A stretch of DNA of 64,000 nucleotides from Apoderus coryli (taxonomy: Eukaryota > Arthropoda > Insecta > Coleoptera > Attelabidae): positions 5,518,001-5,582,000 of the forward strand of contig OU452208.1 of NCBI GenBank assembly GCA_911728435.2, given 5' to 3'. The stretch's first letter is position 1. The number at the start of each line of letters is the position of its first letter. The notes under the pieces were generated by a model, which worked only from the letters and a program-made list of their open reading frames with translations, was not told the origin of the DNA and made no database searches. Positions 43,107 through 55,028 of this stretch are shown piece by piece. Made by a program: the position numbers and the translations under genes.

Positions 43107-45885
43107 CACTGAACCGAAAAGGTACGTGATATTAATAAAAAAGTGCTTCAAATCAATGAACGTCAACATTAAATTTGAGCCGATGATGGGTGACATTAAT
43201 ACAATGAACGTTCGTACATAAATTCGGTAGCGAATTCTGTACGTTGAATTAATAAATAAAGCACATAAATTTATGCTCGCCGGTTATTGATCTTATGAAT
43301 GAGGGACATTAATTTATAACTCCTGTACGTTAAAACGATGTTACCAGGTTGTTAATGTTACGAACGATGAAGATTAGTTTATGTCTCCAATCCGTAAAAC
43401 CGATGTTAGCTGGTTATTAATGTAACGAACGATGAACATTAATCTATGACTTTTGTACATTAAACCGATGTCTGAAGGTTATTAATGTTACGAACGAGAA
43501 ACATGAATCTATGAATTTTGTACGTTAAACCAATGTTAGCTGATTATTACATTGGGTTATAATAATTCTTTTACGTAATTGTGTTCGCCGGAAATTATTA
43601 TTATGAAAGATTGAGATTATTGTTCTGTATTCAATCAATAATCGCGAGCATATAGGTACATATGTATTATGTGTACTGCAAAGTGCAGTATGGTTCAAAT
43701 ATACTAGTACCAATGGTTAGACAATTTAAAAGCCCAAATAAGACTCAAAATTATCTTGCTGGACGTCCATTGATTTGATGCACCTGCTTTGTAAATAAAT
43801 TAAATCATATTTGTACGACACTCGAAATCTAAAGGCTTTATTTTTAATTTAGTTAATATTAAATGCTAAACATGTCAGATTCATCTGTCGTCTGAGGTGA
43901 AAAGGGAGAAAAAACTATATTTGGAAACTAAAGTCCGCGGAAATTCTTCTAAACAAAATTAGAAATTATTACAAGATCTAAACATTTATGCAAGGGAAAA
44001 TATCACAATACCGTCTTTTATTCATGATGTTGATAATATTAATGATTTTTTTGTGGCCACTTCTACCAACAATCCGGACCCAGGAACGATCAATTTTTAG
44101 TTAGGTAATAAAATTAGGCCTGATATTAACTTTGAATTTACAATGGTGGATCATGGGGAGATACTTGATGCATTGCTTGGGATTAAGTCAAATGCTGTAG
44201 GCAGTGACATGATCAGTATTGATATGCTAGTAGTAGTAGTTGTCCATTTATAATGCCCTTTATACAGCATCTAGTTAATTACTATATAGAAACGAGGAAC
44301 TTCCCAACATGTTGGAAAGAAGCCAATGTCATTCCAATCCCAAAACTAAAACTCCATCAACGTTTAAGGATCTTATAGACCGATTAATATACTCCCAGCG
44401 ATCTCCAAGGTTATTGAGAGAGTGATCTGCAATCAAATGAAAACATATCTTGATGGGCATGGGTTGTTGTCTGAGGTCCAGTCTGGGTTCCGTCAGGGTC
44501 ACAGTTGCTCCACGACATGACTTAAAATACTGGATGATGCATTGGGGGCGGTAGATCAGGGTCGATTGACGGCATTGCGGCTGTTGGACTATGCAAGGGG
44601 GTATTTAACCGCATTGGTCATGGTTTGTTGCTGGCCATTGTGGGTTACCTGGGCTTTGGGGAGTCTGCTGTGTCTCTACTCGGAACGTATGTGAATGATA
44701 GAAGTCAGGTTGTCATTTTGGGAACGGCAGTGTCTGGGCCCAGGACATTGCGTAGTGCCGCAGGGCATCCAGGAATCATTGCCTTTTTTTATGTATCAGG
44801 GTTTTTGTTGTTGTTATTATTATGCAGTTATCTTTAGTATTGCTAATATGTTAAGCTAGGAGGCTGTGCATCGACTTCGCCTTTTCTAAGTTCTCAATAA
44901 AGTCATTTATTATATTATTATTATTAATCAAAATAACAGGTTTTTAAGTAAACAGTGTGCGCCTTTAGAATAGACTTATAGAACCCATAAGTACGGTTGA
45001 ATTTCAGATTTTCTTCCTTTAAGGTTTATTATATGTTCTTCTATTTCTTGAACTGTTTTAGCACAAAATAAAAAAGATTCTTGAGAGTCTTTTATTGTGT
45101 ACTTTAAATGGCTTATCTTTCCACTGGCACCTTTGGAACATAGCTTAGCGGATAGCACTAAATATCCATGAAGAGCCCATAAAATTTCTCCCCTCGTATC
45201 GGCGGGTTTTCAACATTACAAAGGAATACCGCACTGTGTTTTTTTTTTCGTTTTAAACTGACTTTAGTTTTGTACTTTACTAAATGGTACTTATATAAAA
45301 GGATTACTACTTACCTTATATTTCTACATTTGTTGTATTATTTGGGAACAAATTTTAAAAATAGATTTAGGAACACACTTCACTTTTCAACTGTATCCAT
45401 TTAACTAAACAAAACAAAAAGGACGCGTAAACAAAAAGTCTATGAGAATGTCATAATGTCAATATTTTGAGTATTCAGTCTATGGTCCGGGTGCATTGAT
45501 TTGCGCGCGTTATTCAGAATTTAACGGTTAGGTTCGTAAAATTAATGCTTAGCATCCATTGAATCAACGATGATCGTTTATTAGTTTTTATGTTCGCTGT
45601 TCATAGGTGTATGATTTACAAATTATTGTGTTAAAGGCGAAGAGCATAAATTAATAAATTTAAAACATTGAAGCAATAAATAGTGACATTATATTGATGA
45701 AAAAAAACATAAATTTTCGATGTCTTGCATTTATTGATTAATGTTTCATCGTACATTGTTTCTATGTATGAAATTATTAATTTGATGATCAAAATTCATT
45801 GTAACAGTGACCAAGTCATAATATTAATGTTCAAAATATTGATGACAACCATTCATTGGTTTTACGTACAATATTTTTTTCAGTG
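43107..45885 (+). mobile_element. CACTGAA-type TIR element, copy 1, carrying a LINE
   Basis: The ends are CACTGAACCGAAAAGG and, inverted, CACTGAAAAAAATATTG, both with GTACGT a few bases further in, and flanked by TA (43105-43106 and 45886-45887). A near-identical copy lies at 50444-53165 with different flanks and its own TA. The left part has tandem units of about 70 bp (43330-43560) with ttaatgttacgaacgatga. A LINE fragment sits inside at 43895-44935. A minus-strand frame (44976-45158; SHLKYTIKDSQESFLFCAK) is conserved in both copies but not recognised. Superfamily unknown. Confidence 0.85.
43895..44935 (+). pseudogene. LINE reverse transcriptase fragment carried by TIR element copy 1
   Basis: Blocks: a stop where copy 2 has W (SSKQN-stop-KLLQDLNIY), NINDFFVATSTNNPDPG, VDHGEILDALLGIKSNAVGS, then RNFPTCWKEANVIPIPK, LSEVQSGFRQGHSCS, FNRIGHGLLLAIVGYL, GTYVNDRSQVV and SGPRTLRS. 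The frame is lost where GVPQGS should follow, and the rest of the RT is missing. The 3' end is caataaagtcatttattata plus att repeats. It was inserted before the host element duplicated, because both copies have the same boundaries. Confidence 0.75.
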
Positions 45886-46036
45886 TACGTAGCCAAAGGT
45901 TAACTATATCTAACTGCTAAATTGACGGGTAAAGCTAAGGTTAGGGCTAAACTGAACACTGATAAACACTTTGACATTTATTTGACTGTCAGTTATTAGT
46001 GAACCAAGAGCTAAACTACATTACCAGGCACTGAAA

Positions 46037-46400
46037 AAACCGGCCCTAAGCCATTATGTGTGGTGGCCAAAAGTAGACACTAAATGTATACAAAAGCGTC
46101 TACAAAAATTGCAACAGCTCGCATGTCTAGGACTAACAGGGGTTAAAAGAACTTGCCTTACAGCAGCGATAGAAGCATTACTGCATCTAACTCCAATGCC
46201 GATCCTGGTCAAGAAAGTGAGGTAGCAGTAAGCGCTCTAAGCCTGGCGAATCCAAATCCGGCAATCTAGAAGGTCGTACGGACCAAATGGGATACAAGAT
46301 AAAATTGGCATAGTGATATACCGGCCGAACTGAATCACTTGGCAAGAGTACCACAATATTCTCGCCATTCATCTCTGAAGGTACTTCTCTACACAACATG
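46037..46400 (+). pseudogene. LOA/I/R1-type LINE C-terminal fragment
   Basis: The plus strand reads PALSHYVWWPKVDTKCIQK, LQKLQQLACLGLTGVKRTC, TAAIEALLHLTPMPILVKK, then a stop. The VWW...L-x-x-x-QRLACL-x-x-TG-x-x-x-T-x-x-x-ALE-x-L-x-x-L-P order is the region after the RT core in LOA- and I-like LINEs. Beyond 46230 only scattered similarity remains. No 3' tail identified. Confidence 0.65.
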
Positions 46401-47111
46401 TTCCATTAAATTATTGTAAAATTGCTATTATGAAAAATGTATTCTTGTCGTAATTTAATTACACACTTCACTACTTCATATGGATTACTTCCTTAACCAA
46501 ATCTGATTGGCTATGCCATTTATTTTTAACATCAAAAGCTTTTAAGACCATTTTGCTTCCTTCAGTTTTATGTTAGGCACTCTAAAATAATATATAAAAT
46601 ATATCCTGCCTATGTATATTGGCAAAATGTGTCTAGATATGTTCCCATTTTCCAAATCATTTCACTTGCTTAAATCTGTTCTCAGATCTATAATATATCT
46701 GTTCTATCTTTACTAAAAGCAAAATTCGTATTTTAAAGCAGATGGTACACATATAGTATGAGAGTTACATAAAATTCCACTTCAACTTCGAAAGGGATCT
46801 CTCATATTGTCAGTGACGTCTTTCGTAGTGGAAACATGTCCTAAATGTTTTAACGATTTATGTCAATTAATTTCCCAGTATTGTATTTATATTTTCATGT
46901 AATTGAAACCATAGTTAATGACAGTGAATATCAGGATGTCTTAAAGGTCTAGTTTAAATTAATTAAACTAAGATCATACGAAAAAAGTTGCGGCAAGGTA
47001 AAAAAATTACTAAATGACAGAGCTGTCATATCTTTGATAGCTGTCATAATTCTTTTAACAGAAGACGCCTTCTTGATTTCAAGTAATCGACTCCGTTAGA
47101 TAATTTTACAC
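46400..47111. other. Unassigned DNA
   Basis: No gene or repeat boundary recognised. The sequence tgacagagctgtcat near 47017 is a short palindrome. Confidence 0.3.
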
Positions 47112-47245
47112 GGTTCCACAGTGGGCCAGAAAATTAGTCTAGGGCGTCATAAATCGAATTTGCAAACTATCTATTTTTTATGATTTGTCTTTTTTTCTAA
47201 CTGTAATATATCTTGTGCATCATTTAATAGTACGCCCACCCTAAA

Positions 47246-47413
47246 ATGCTTACACGTGCTGCGCAGATACGGATGAAACCAACACAAGTGCAAAATTCAG
47301 TTGATAGCCTTGAAATAGCAAGTGTGTATTTACCTAAGATTTTTAAAGGGTTAAGCAATTTGTGGAAATTTTACATTAATACAATGTCTGAGAAGACTCC
47401 AGGTACGTGTAAT
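47246..47413 (+). CDS. Weak exon candidate inside the CACAGTG element
   Basis: From ATG 47246: MLTRAAQIRMKPTQVQNSVD... SNLWKFYINTMSEKTP, where the codons for TPG overlap a strong donor (CTCCAG|gtacgt). The peptide is mixed-composition and could be a first exon or a transposase exon of the element. I do not recognise it. It is listed because the donor is good and the composition is protein-like. Confidence 0.2.
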
Positions 47414-47660
47414 ATTATGCAATATTTTACTAATTGATTAAGTAGTTTGTGATAAATATTTATGTTTCATCATAACCTCACTTTTGTCATTTTTATTTGC
47501 TTTTAAGTAGACTTTTAAAATTTTGTATAAATAATATATTCTACATTTTTTTACAAGGCAATCGTATAACATAATACATTACCAGTCAGAATGTTTGCCC
47601 ATATTTGCCTATTTAGACGTAAATGAATTTTAAATGAATGGTAGTAGGTATACTGGACCA

Positions 47661-47710
47661 ACCATCACTGGTGAGTCCTGAATCGACGAAACGCCCGTCG
47701 CTAGTGAATG
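47661..47710 (+). ncRNA. Degraded hammerhead-like motif
   Basis: CTGGTGAGTCC (A6 of the core changed to G), GAC, GAAAC, a stem III ACG-CC-CGT, then GTCGCTAGTG. The 3' half is canonical, but stem I cannot be paired with the 5' side without a rearrangement. The GAAACGNNCGTC half is shared with the minus-strand motif at 34825-34857. Confidence 0.35.
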
Positions 47711-47962
47711 TTTAGGGTGCGATAGATATGCGAGTACTTTTTATGTTTGTTGTTTGTATTTATCCAATTCAAGCAATAATATTCCATTTTATTCTGTTAT
47801 AGTTGATGTGTGAGATTACTTAGAAATATTAACCTTTGAAGGTGTGCCACTGAAATAAATATTGTGTCTAATTGTTATTGAACACTTCTGGATACGAAAA
47901 TATGTTTTCTCGTTAATATAATATTGTCGCACTAATTTTTGTTTTGGGCCCACTGTGGGTTC

Positions 47963-48700
47963 TATGAAAGCTTAGACGATATGATTTTTTAATTTTAAAC
48001 CGGTTTTACTGGAAAATGGTATTTTTTACCGAAAAAAACGTAAGGGACCTTTTTTGTTAAAGAAGAACAAGGTTAAGTTTAACCCTGTATCAGCAGTGAA
48101 GCTGCCCTGAGGTTGACATCATTTTAACTTTAATAGATCTACAAGTTGTAATATTTATTTCGCTTACATAACGCTATGCATGCCCTGAAGAAACATACAA
48201 TGCACTGTGTCATAAATAGATGAAAACTATGGCAAAATTATTATTATTTCAACACTCATTCACAACAGCATCCACCTCAAAATTCATCCATAGCAATTTC
48301 ATTAGATTATCGTGCATTTTCTCTGTCACCTCTTGAATCTCTTCAATCGGAGCTATTACATCGTACAAGTTGATTTTAATACATACCTCTTTCATCAACG
48401 TAAAATCAGGGAGTCAATCGAAATTTCCAAACAGCCAATAAACATAAATAATATAAGTCTCTGTGTTGTTGTGCTCTGGATAACCTGACAGAAAGATCAA
48501 CAAAAGTTAGCTAGAATAAATTAGACGCACGAATTATCCCGAAGAGTTGTTACTCTATAATGACGTTTATATATAATACAAGAAATCCCTTGAGGGATTT
48601 CTCAGTTGTTTTGTGGTAGTTTTATCTATGACAAAAGTCATTGAGAGTTACATAAAAAAATATGAAAATATGGGTTGAAAACCTAATCAAATAAATAGAA
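47963..48700. other. Unassigned DNA
   Basis: No gene or repeat recognised. Confidence 0.3.
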
Positions 48701-49315
48701 TTACATTTGAGACACCCTGTATATAAATAAATTTTATGAGACCATTCTAACAAACTAAGAAAACTCAAGAGTTTTACTATTAATTAGGTTCTGCCGTGCC
48801 CAAAAATCTTCAAAATAAATTAAAACGTTTTTGAGTTCCCTTGTATCTAAATTGTATAACTACAAAACTTAAAGAATCCCATCTGTATATAGTGAAACTA
48901 TAGTGAAACTTCCTACATCGATAAATTTATTAAGGGCATTAATAAATCAGTGGGAAATGTTTTGAGTTACCCCGTAGATAACCTCTAAGAACTATATAGT
49001 TTAACCCTAATGTATTCTATCGCTGATAAGGTTTTGCCGTGTCTAAAAGTCTTAAATAATAAATAGAAACATTTTTGAGTTACCCCGTAGATAACCTCTA
49101 GAAGCTTATAGTTCAACTTTCAATGAAATCTTGAATTGAAATCTAAAGAAATCAAAAAATTATTCAAAATATTACTTTTTTGTCCTTAAAAAAATAAAGA
49201 AATACATTTTTGACTCACTCTGTATATAAATTTAATGTGTATGCTAAAAATTTCTAAATATTTAAAAGTTGTTCGCAAAATTTGTTAAATGTTGTTTTGT
49301 ATCACCCTGTACATG
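48700..49315. repeat. Tandem array of about 125-bp diverged units
   Basis: Words of the form ttttgagttaccccgtagat or gacaccctgtatataaat recur at about 48703, 48826, 48958, 49073, 49204 and 49292. A second word, ggttYtgccgtgYcYaaaa, is at 48787 and 49027, suggesting a two-unit period near 240 bp. Several units carry CCCTGTA, as in MITE ends. Confidence 0.75.
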
Positions 49316-50385
49316 CTGCTTATTAATTAATGTATATTTATTTCTGATTCATTATTACTGCCAAGTCATTTTATTTTTACACTAGTTGTGATGGTGATTC
49401 ATCTTAGACCTCCTCTAATTATTGTAGAGAGAATCTGAAATATTCCGAACCTAATTTTAATTGTTTTTGTATATATTGTAAATAATTAAATGTTGGTTAC
49501 CCATTAAATACATCCTAAGCTAAACTGTGGGTTAATTTCAGTTGGATTGGTGTCTCTGGAGATGTTGTAGAGATCGTGTTAGCCTCATTTTTTAGCACTT
49601 AACCGTTGATGACTTATTAGCCTGTCGTACGCGCTGATTCATCTAGATATTGATGTTATTGTATTTCTACGAATAGTATGCTATTCGATTAGATTAACTA
49701 ATTACTACCTTTGTCAATTTTCGTGTTTTCAGAGACTTTTTGGTACTATCTACTGGTTTCAATTTCTTGGTCAATTTACAAGTTACATGGTACGGTTTTC
49801 TGTTTCATCGTCCTTGTAATGTATCTTAGTACTATTGTCTTGCGAATTGTTACTCTTTTGCCCTGCAAATTAATTTAATTTTCATTAAAAATTAGGCATT
49901 TATTAACGTAAACAAACGTAACCTGATTACATTTGTATGTTGGAAAAAATACGTATTAATGAAAGATAATATATGATACTTACCGTATTTGTATACATTT
50001 ATACTGGATATATCCAATATAAATAATAGATATATCTATTACTACAATATTTCCAGCTGATTGTTCGTTATTTTATTTAAATAAATAATAAATTATAGGA
50101 AATTTGTTTAGCCAAATCAAATTTATTTATGATATACCTATGTCACTTGTCATAATTGTCGTAATCCAGCGATGAGGATTTTGGCATTGTTGTCAGATTT
50201 AGTTTAAGCTGGTATAAAAAAGAACTATATTTAAGAACGTTAATATTTTTGAAAAAATAAAATAAAATATAGCTTGCGAAATTTAGGTTTTCGGGTTAAT
50301 TACGCATTTGGACTTGGGTTGGTGGTATAAATAGTCGGATTGCTCGATTGATTTCGGTATTACGCAATTAATGAGTACGTGACTG
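49316..50385. other. Unassigned AT-rich DNA
   Basis: No gene supported. The palindromic word atatatccaatataaataatagatatat lies near 50010-50038. Confidence 0.3.
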
Positions 50386-50443
50386 ACGATGGTGAAAATT
50401 TTCAAATAAAGTGTGGCATCCGGGGTTTTTGTAATTTTTCTTA

Positions 50444-53165
50444 CACTGAACCGAAAAGGTACGTGGTATTAATAAAAAAGTGCTTCAAATCAATGAACGT
50501 CAACATTAAATTTGAGCCGATGATGGGTGACATTAATACAATGAACGTTCGTACATAAATTCGGTAGCGAATTCTGTACGTTGAATTAATAAATAAAGAA
50601 CATAAATTTATGCTCGCCGGTTATTGATCTTACGAATGATGGACATTAATGTATAACTCCTGTACGTTAAAACGATGTTAGCTGGTTATTAATGTTACGA
50701 ACGATGATCATTAATCTATGACTTTTTTACATTAAACGGATGTCTGAAGGTTATTAATGTTACGAACGAGAAACATGAATCTATGACTTTTGTACGTTAA
50801 ACCAATGTTAGCTGATTATTACATTGGGTTATAATATTTGTTTTACGTAATTGTGTTCGCCGGAAATTATTATTACGAAAGATTGAGATTATTGTTCTGT
50901 ATTCAATCAATAATCGCGAGCATATAGGTACATATGTATTATGTGTACTGCAAAGTGCAGTATGGTTCAAATATACTAGTACCAATGGTTAGAGAATTTA
51001 AAAGCCCAAATAAGACTCAAAATTATCTTGCTGTACGTCCATTGATTTGATGCACCTGCTTTGTAAATAAATTAAATCATATTTGTACGACACTCGAAAT
51101 CTAAAGGCTTTATTTTTAATTTAGTTGATATTAAATGCTAAACATGTCAGATTCGTCTGTCGTCTGAGGTGAAAAGGGAGAAAAAACTATATTTGGAAAC
51201 TAAAGTCCGCGGAAATTCTTCTAAACAAAATTGGAAATTATTACGAGATCTAAACATTTATGCAAGGGAAAATATCACAATACCGTCTTTTATTCATGAT
51301 GTTGGTAATATTAATGATTTTTTGTGGCCACTTCTACCAACAATCCGGACCCAGGAACGATCAATTTTTACTTAGGTAATAAAATTAGGCCTGATATTAA
51401 CTTTGAATTTACAATGGTGGATCATGGGGAGATACTTGATGCATTGCTTGGGATTAAGTCAAATGCTGTAGGCAGTGACATGATCAGTATTGATATGCTA
51501 GTAGTAGTAGTTGTCCGTTTATAATGCCCTTTATACAGCATCTAGTTAATTACTATATAGAAACAAGGAACTTCCCAACATGTTGGAAAGAAGCCAATGT
51601 CATTCCAATCCCAAAACTAAAACTCCATGAACATTTAAGGATCTTATAGACCGATTAATATACTCCCAGCGATCTCCAAGGTTATTGACAGAGTGATCTG
51701 CAATCAAATGAAAACATATCTTGATGGGCATGGGTTGTTGTCAGAGGTCCAGTCTGGGTTCCGTCAGGGTCACAGTTGCTACGCGACATGACTTAAAATA
51801 CTGGATGATGCATTGGGGGCGGTAGATCAGGGTCGATTGACGGCATTGCTGCTGTTGGACTACGCAAGGGGCATTTGACCGCATTGGCCATGGTTTGTTG
51901 CTGGCCATTGTGGGTTACCTGGGCTTTGGGGAGTCTGCTGTGTCTCTACTCGGAACATATGTGAATGATAGAAGTCAGGTTGTCATTTTGGGAACGGCAG
52001 TGTTTGGGCCCAGGACATTGCGTAGTGCCGCAGGGCATCCAGGAATCATTGCCTTTTTTTATGTATCAGGGTTTTTGTTGTTGTTATTATTATGCAGTTA
52101 TCTTTAGTATTGCTAATATGTTAAGCTAGGAGGCTGTGCATCGACTTCGCCTTTTGTGTAACTTTTCTAAGTTCTCAATAAAGTCATTTATTATATTATT
52201 ATTATTAATCAAAATAACAGGTCTTTAAGTAAACAGTGTGCGCCTTTAGAATAGACTTATAGAACCCATAAGTACGGTTGAATTGCAGATTTTCTTCCTT
52301 TAAGGTTTATTATATGCTCTTCTATTTCTTGAACTATTTTAGCACAAAATAAAAAAGATTCTTGAGAGTCTTTTATTGTGTACTTTAAATGGCTTATCTT
52401 TCCACTGGCACCTTTGGAACATAGCTTAGCGGATAGCACTAAATATCCATGAAGAGCCCATAAAATTTCTCCCCTCGTATCGGCGGGTTTTCAACATGAC
52501 AAAGGAATACCCCACTGTGTTTTTTCCCGTTTTAAACTGACTTTAGTTTTGTACTTTACTAAATGGTACTTTTATAAAAGGATTACTATTTACCTTATAT
52601 TTCTACATTTTTTGTTGTATTATTTGGGAACAAATTTTAAAAATAGATTTAGGAACACACTTCACTTTTCAACAATATACATTTAACTAAACAAAACAAA
52701 AAGGACGCGTAAACAAAAAGTCTATGAGAATGTCATAATGTCAATGTTTTGAGTATTCAGTCTATGGTCCGGGTGCATTGATTTGCGCGCGTTATTCAGA
52801 ATTTAATGGTTAGGTTCGTAAAATTAATGCTTAGCATCCATTGAATCAACGATGATCGTTTATTAGTTTTTATGTTCGCTGTTCATAGGTGTATGATTTA
52901 CAAATTATTGTGTTAAAGGCGAAGAGCATAAATTAATAAATTTAAAACATTGAAGCAATAAATAGTGACATTATATTGATGAAAAAAACATAAATTTTCG
53001 ATGTCTTGCATTTATTGATTAATGTTTCATCGTACATTGTTTCTATGTATGAAATTATTAATTTATGATCAAAATTCATTGTAACAGTGACCAATTCATA
53101 ATATTAATGTTCAAAATATTGATGACAATCATTCATTGGTTTTACGTACAATATTTTTTTCAGTG
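50444..53165 (+). mobile_element. CACTGAA-type TIR element, copy 2, carrying the same LINE
   Basis: The structure is as in copy 1 and the sequence nearly identical, flanked by TA (50442-50443 and 53166-53167). It is 57 bp shorter overall, mainly because it has one fewer of the roughly 70-bp tandem units near 50660. Insertion into the dispersed repeat described at 50386-53640 is proven by the uninterrupted paralogue at 63.3-63.8 kb. Confidence 0.85.
51166..52210 (+). pseudogene. LINE reverse transcriptase fragment carried by TIR element copy 2
   Basis: The same fragment as in copy 1. Here KQNWKLLRDLNIYAREN keeps the Trp that is a stop in copy 1, but one T is missing in the run at about 51316, shifting INDFL away from the INDFFVATSTN frame kept in copy 1. 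Further blocks are as in copy 1, ending at ctcaataaagtcatttatta and att repeats. The two copies therefore decayed separately after duplication. Confidence 0.75.
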
Positions 53166-53709
53166 TAGGTGTTGCCAAATTTTCAATGAATTGAATTGCA
53201 TGAAATATAATTAATATAGAATTTTTTCAATAATCAAATTATTTTAGCAAAATAAAATAAACTTGGGGAAAATGAGTTTATGTTTCGGATGCAAATACAT
53301 TTCTGATTAATTACGCTATTGCGGAAATAGTAAGTATGAGGCGTAGGATAGAGATAATTTCAAAGACATTCTGGCAGCAAAGCATTGTAAGTAGGTTTAT
53401 TGTTTAACCGAGTAGATTCCATAAGAAAAACACACAAATCTGTTTTCTTTTCTACTGACTTTACTTTAATGACAAATGTGACGATTTGGGAACTATTTTA
53501 AAAATGTTTCCCTTCAAAGAAGCCTCAACAAAAGTAAACGTTGCAGTGCGCTGACTATTTAAACGTATGTTAAAACACATGGCAAATTTTACTCTTGTTT
53601 TGATTGTCAGAAATCCTGGCCTAGGATTTACCCTGTTTTCGTATGAAGATTAGAGTGAATAAGGACTTACACAATTTATATTTCTTGAAATATAATTGTT
53701 AATAGGCCC

Positions 53710-53771
53710 TCGTATGCATTAAAATCCCCATTTGTTCCTTTCGTATGCATTAAAATCCCCATTTGTTCCTT
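53710..53771. repeat. Perfect 31-bp tandem duplication
   Basis: A 31-bp unit containing cgtatgcattaaaatcccca is present twice without mismatch (53710-53740 and 53741-53771). Confidence 0.95.
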
Positions 53772-55028
53772 AAAAATAATTTATATATCTCAACATTAAT
53801 TTAGATAGATAGTCATGTGTCTACCTATATAGAGCTGCAAAATATTCTTCAAAGCGTTAAATTTTAATTAAAACATAATTAATTATTTTGGGCTTAATTA
53901 AGTTGAAAGCGAATTATCTCGGTTACATGGCATTATTATTTTTGAAGGCATAGGTATAGGGTACCTACCTATAATAGGATGTAAAGGGGACCAGCAAGCT
54001 TTAATGCGCGAATAGACGCCTTCATAGATGGCAGTTGTGTAAACATGTACCTGTTCTATTATTATAATTACAATAATTAATGAGACCTTGGTAATCAGTT
54101 TTTAATTACTTTCGAGCTGTTTATGCGGTATGCAATTTGCGTGGGCGTATTATATTGTAAAGTTGCGATGAGATTTTGCAATGTTCCATTGAGTTATAAT
54201 TATTTAATCTCTACTTCATCAAATACCAGTGATGTAAATTAAGTAAATAGTCTAACTTTTATTTGTTTTTACATTATTAGAATTTGATATTTTCTCCTTC
54301 AAAATTACTTCCTCGGGGAGCTACTGAGTCCTAAGGTGGTTATAAAGGGGTGATTTTTTAGCAACTTGCTTGTTTTTGACAGCTCAGCCATCGAATAAAT
54401 AAAGAGAATATGAACTCCCACCACTTTCTATTGTCCTGTGCGAGGCAGGTGGTTGCCATTTTTTAATATACACGACAGATCCGTATTTACGTTTTATTGA
54501 AATTACAGGATAGGAAATAACAGGGGAGTAATAGAATTATTTTATAATAGAATTACATCTTTATTAATTATAAAAACAAACCAATAGTTTTATTCATGTT
54601 TTGATGTAATCATTTTATTTTTATTTATATTTTTAAAATTTCTCTTGATTAATTTTAATGTATAAAATAACCTTAACCTAAAATATAATTTGGTAACATA
54701 TTTTTTTGGGAAATTAGAACATGGATGTTCAAACGTTATATTTTGGTTTAAATTAATAAAATTATTAATAATATTTAACTTTATTAAACAATTTTCAAAA
54801 TTATTTTGGGATATATTTTCTAATTTGGAAATCTATTGTTCAGCTCTAAAGAAAAAAAAGTGTAATTGATTACGGGCAAATATAAATTTATTAATTTTAC
54901 ATAGAGTAAAATAAAATTGTTCTAATTTATACAATAGGTCTACCGATTTTCAATTCCTTAAGTATAATTGAGAATGTATTATATTTTACCTGTTTATGGC
55001 CTTCAGAAAAACAACGCAAGCACACATT
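53772..55028. other. Unassigned AT-rich DNA
   Basis: No gene or recognisable repeat. A short stretch at 54420-54480 is less AT-rich without an open frame of note. Confidence 0.3.

Larger units (their letters stand above)
47117..47957. mobile_element. TIR element with CACAGTGGGCC ends and 5-bp target duplication
   Basis: The left end is CACAGTGGGCCAGAAAATTA and the right end, inverted, is CACAGTGGGCCCAAAACAAA followed by aattagt. Both are flanked by ggttc (47112-47116 and 47958-47962). A 5-bp duplication and a CAC-A/T-x-TG terminus are features of Transib and RAG-like elements; other superfamilies with CACAGTG ends are possible. No transposase recognised. Inside is a hammerhead-like segment (47661-47710) and a 51-codon frame ending in a good splice donor. 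Confidence 0.65.
50386..53640 (+). repeat. Unclassified dispersed repeat, interrupted by TIR element copy 2
   Basis: The parts 50386-50443 and 53166-53640 together match the complement of 63310-63780. Shared words include aaagtgtggcatccg, tgttgccaaattttcaatga, aaattattttagcaaaa, aataaacttgggg and aaaacacacaaatctgtttt. The unmatched middle is exactly the TIR element (50444-53165). Repeat type unknown; no frame. Confidence 0.8.

Noticed and set aside
46805..46850. gtggaaacatgtcc, similar to the 3' half of the hammerheads
   Set aside because: No CTGANGA core and no stem I partner upstream.
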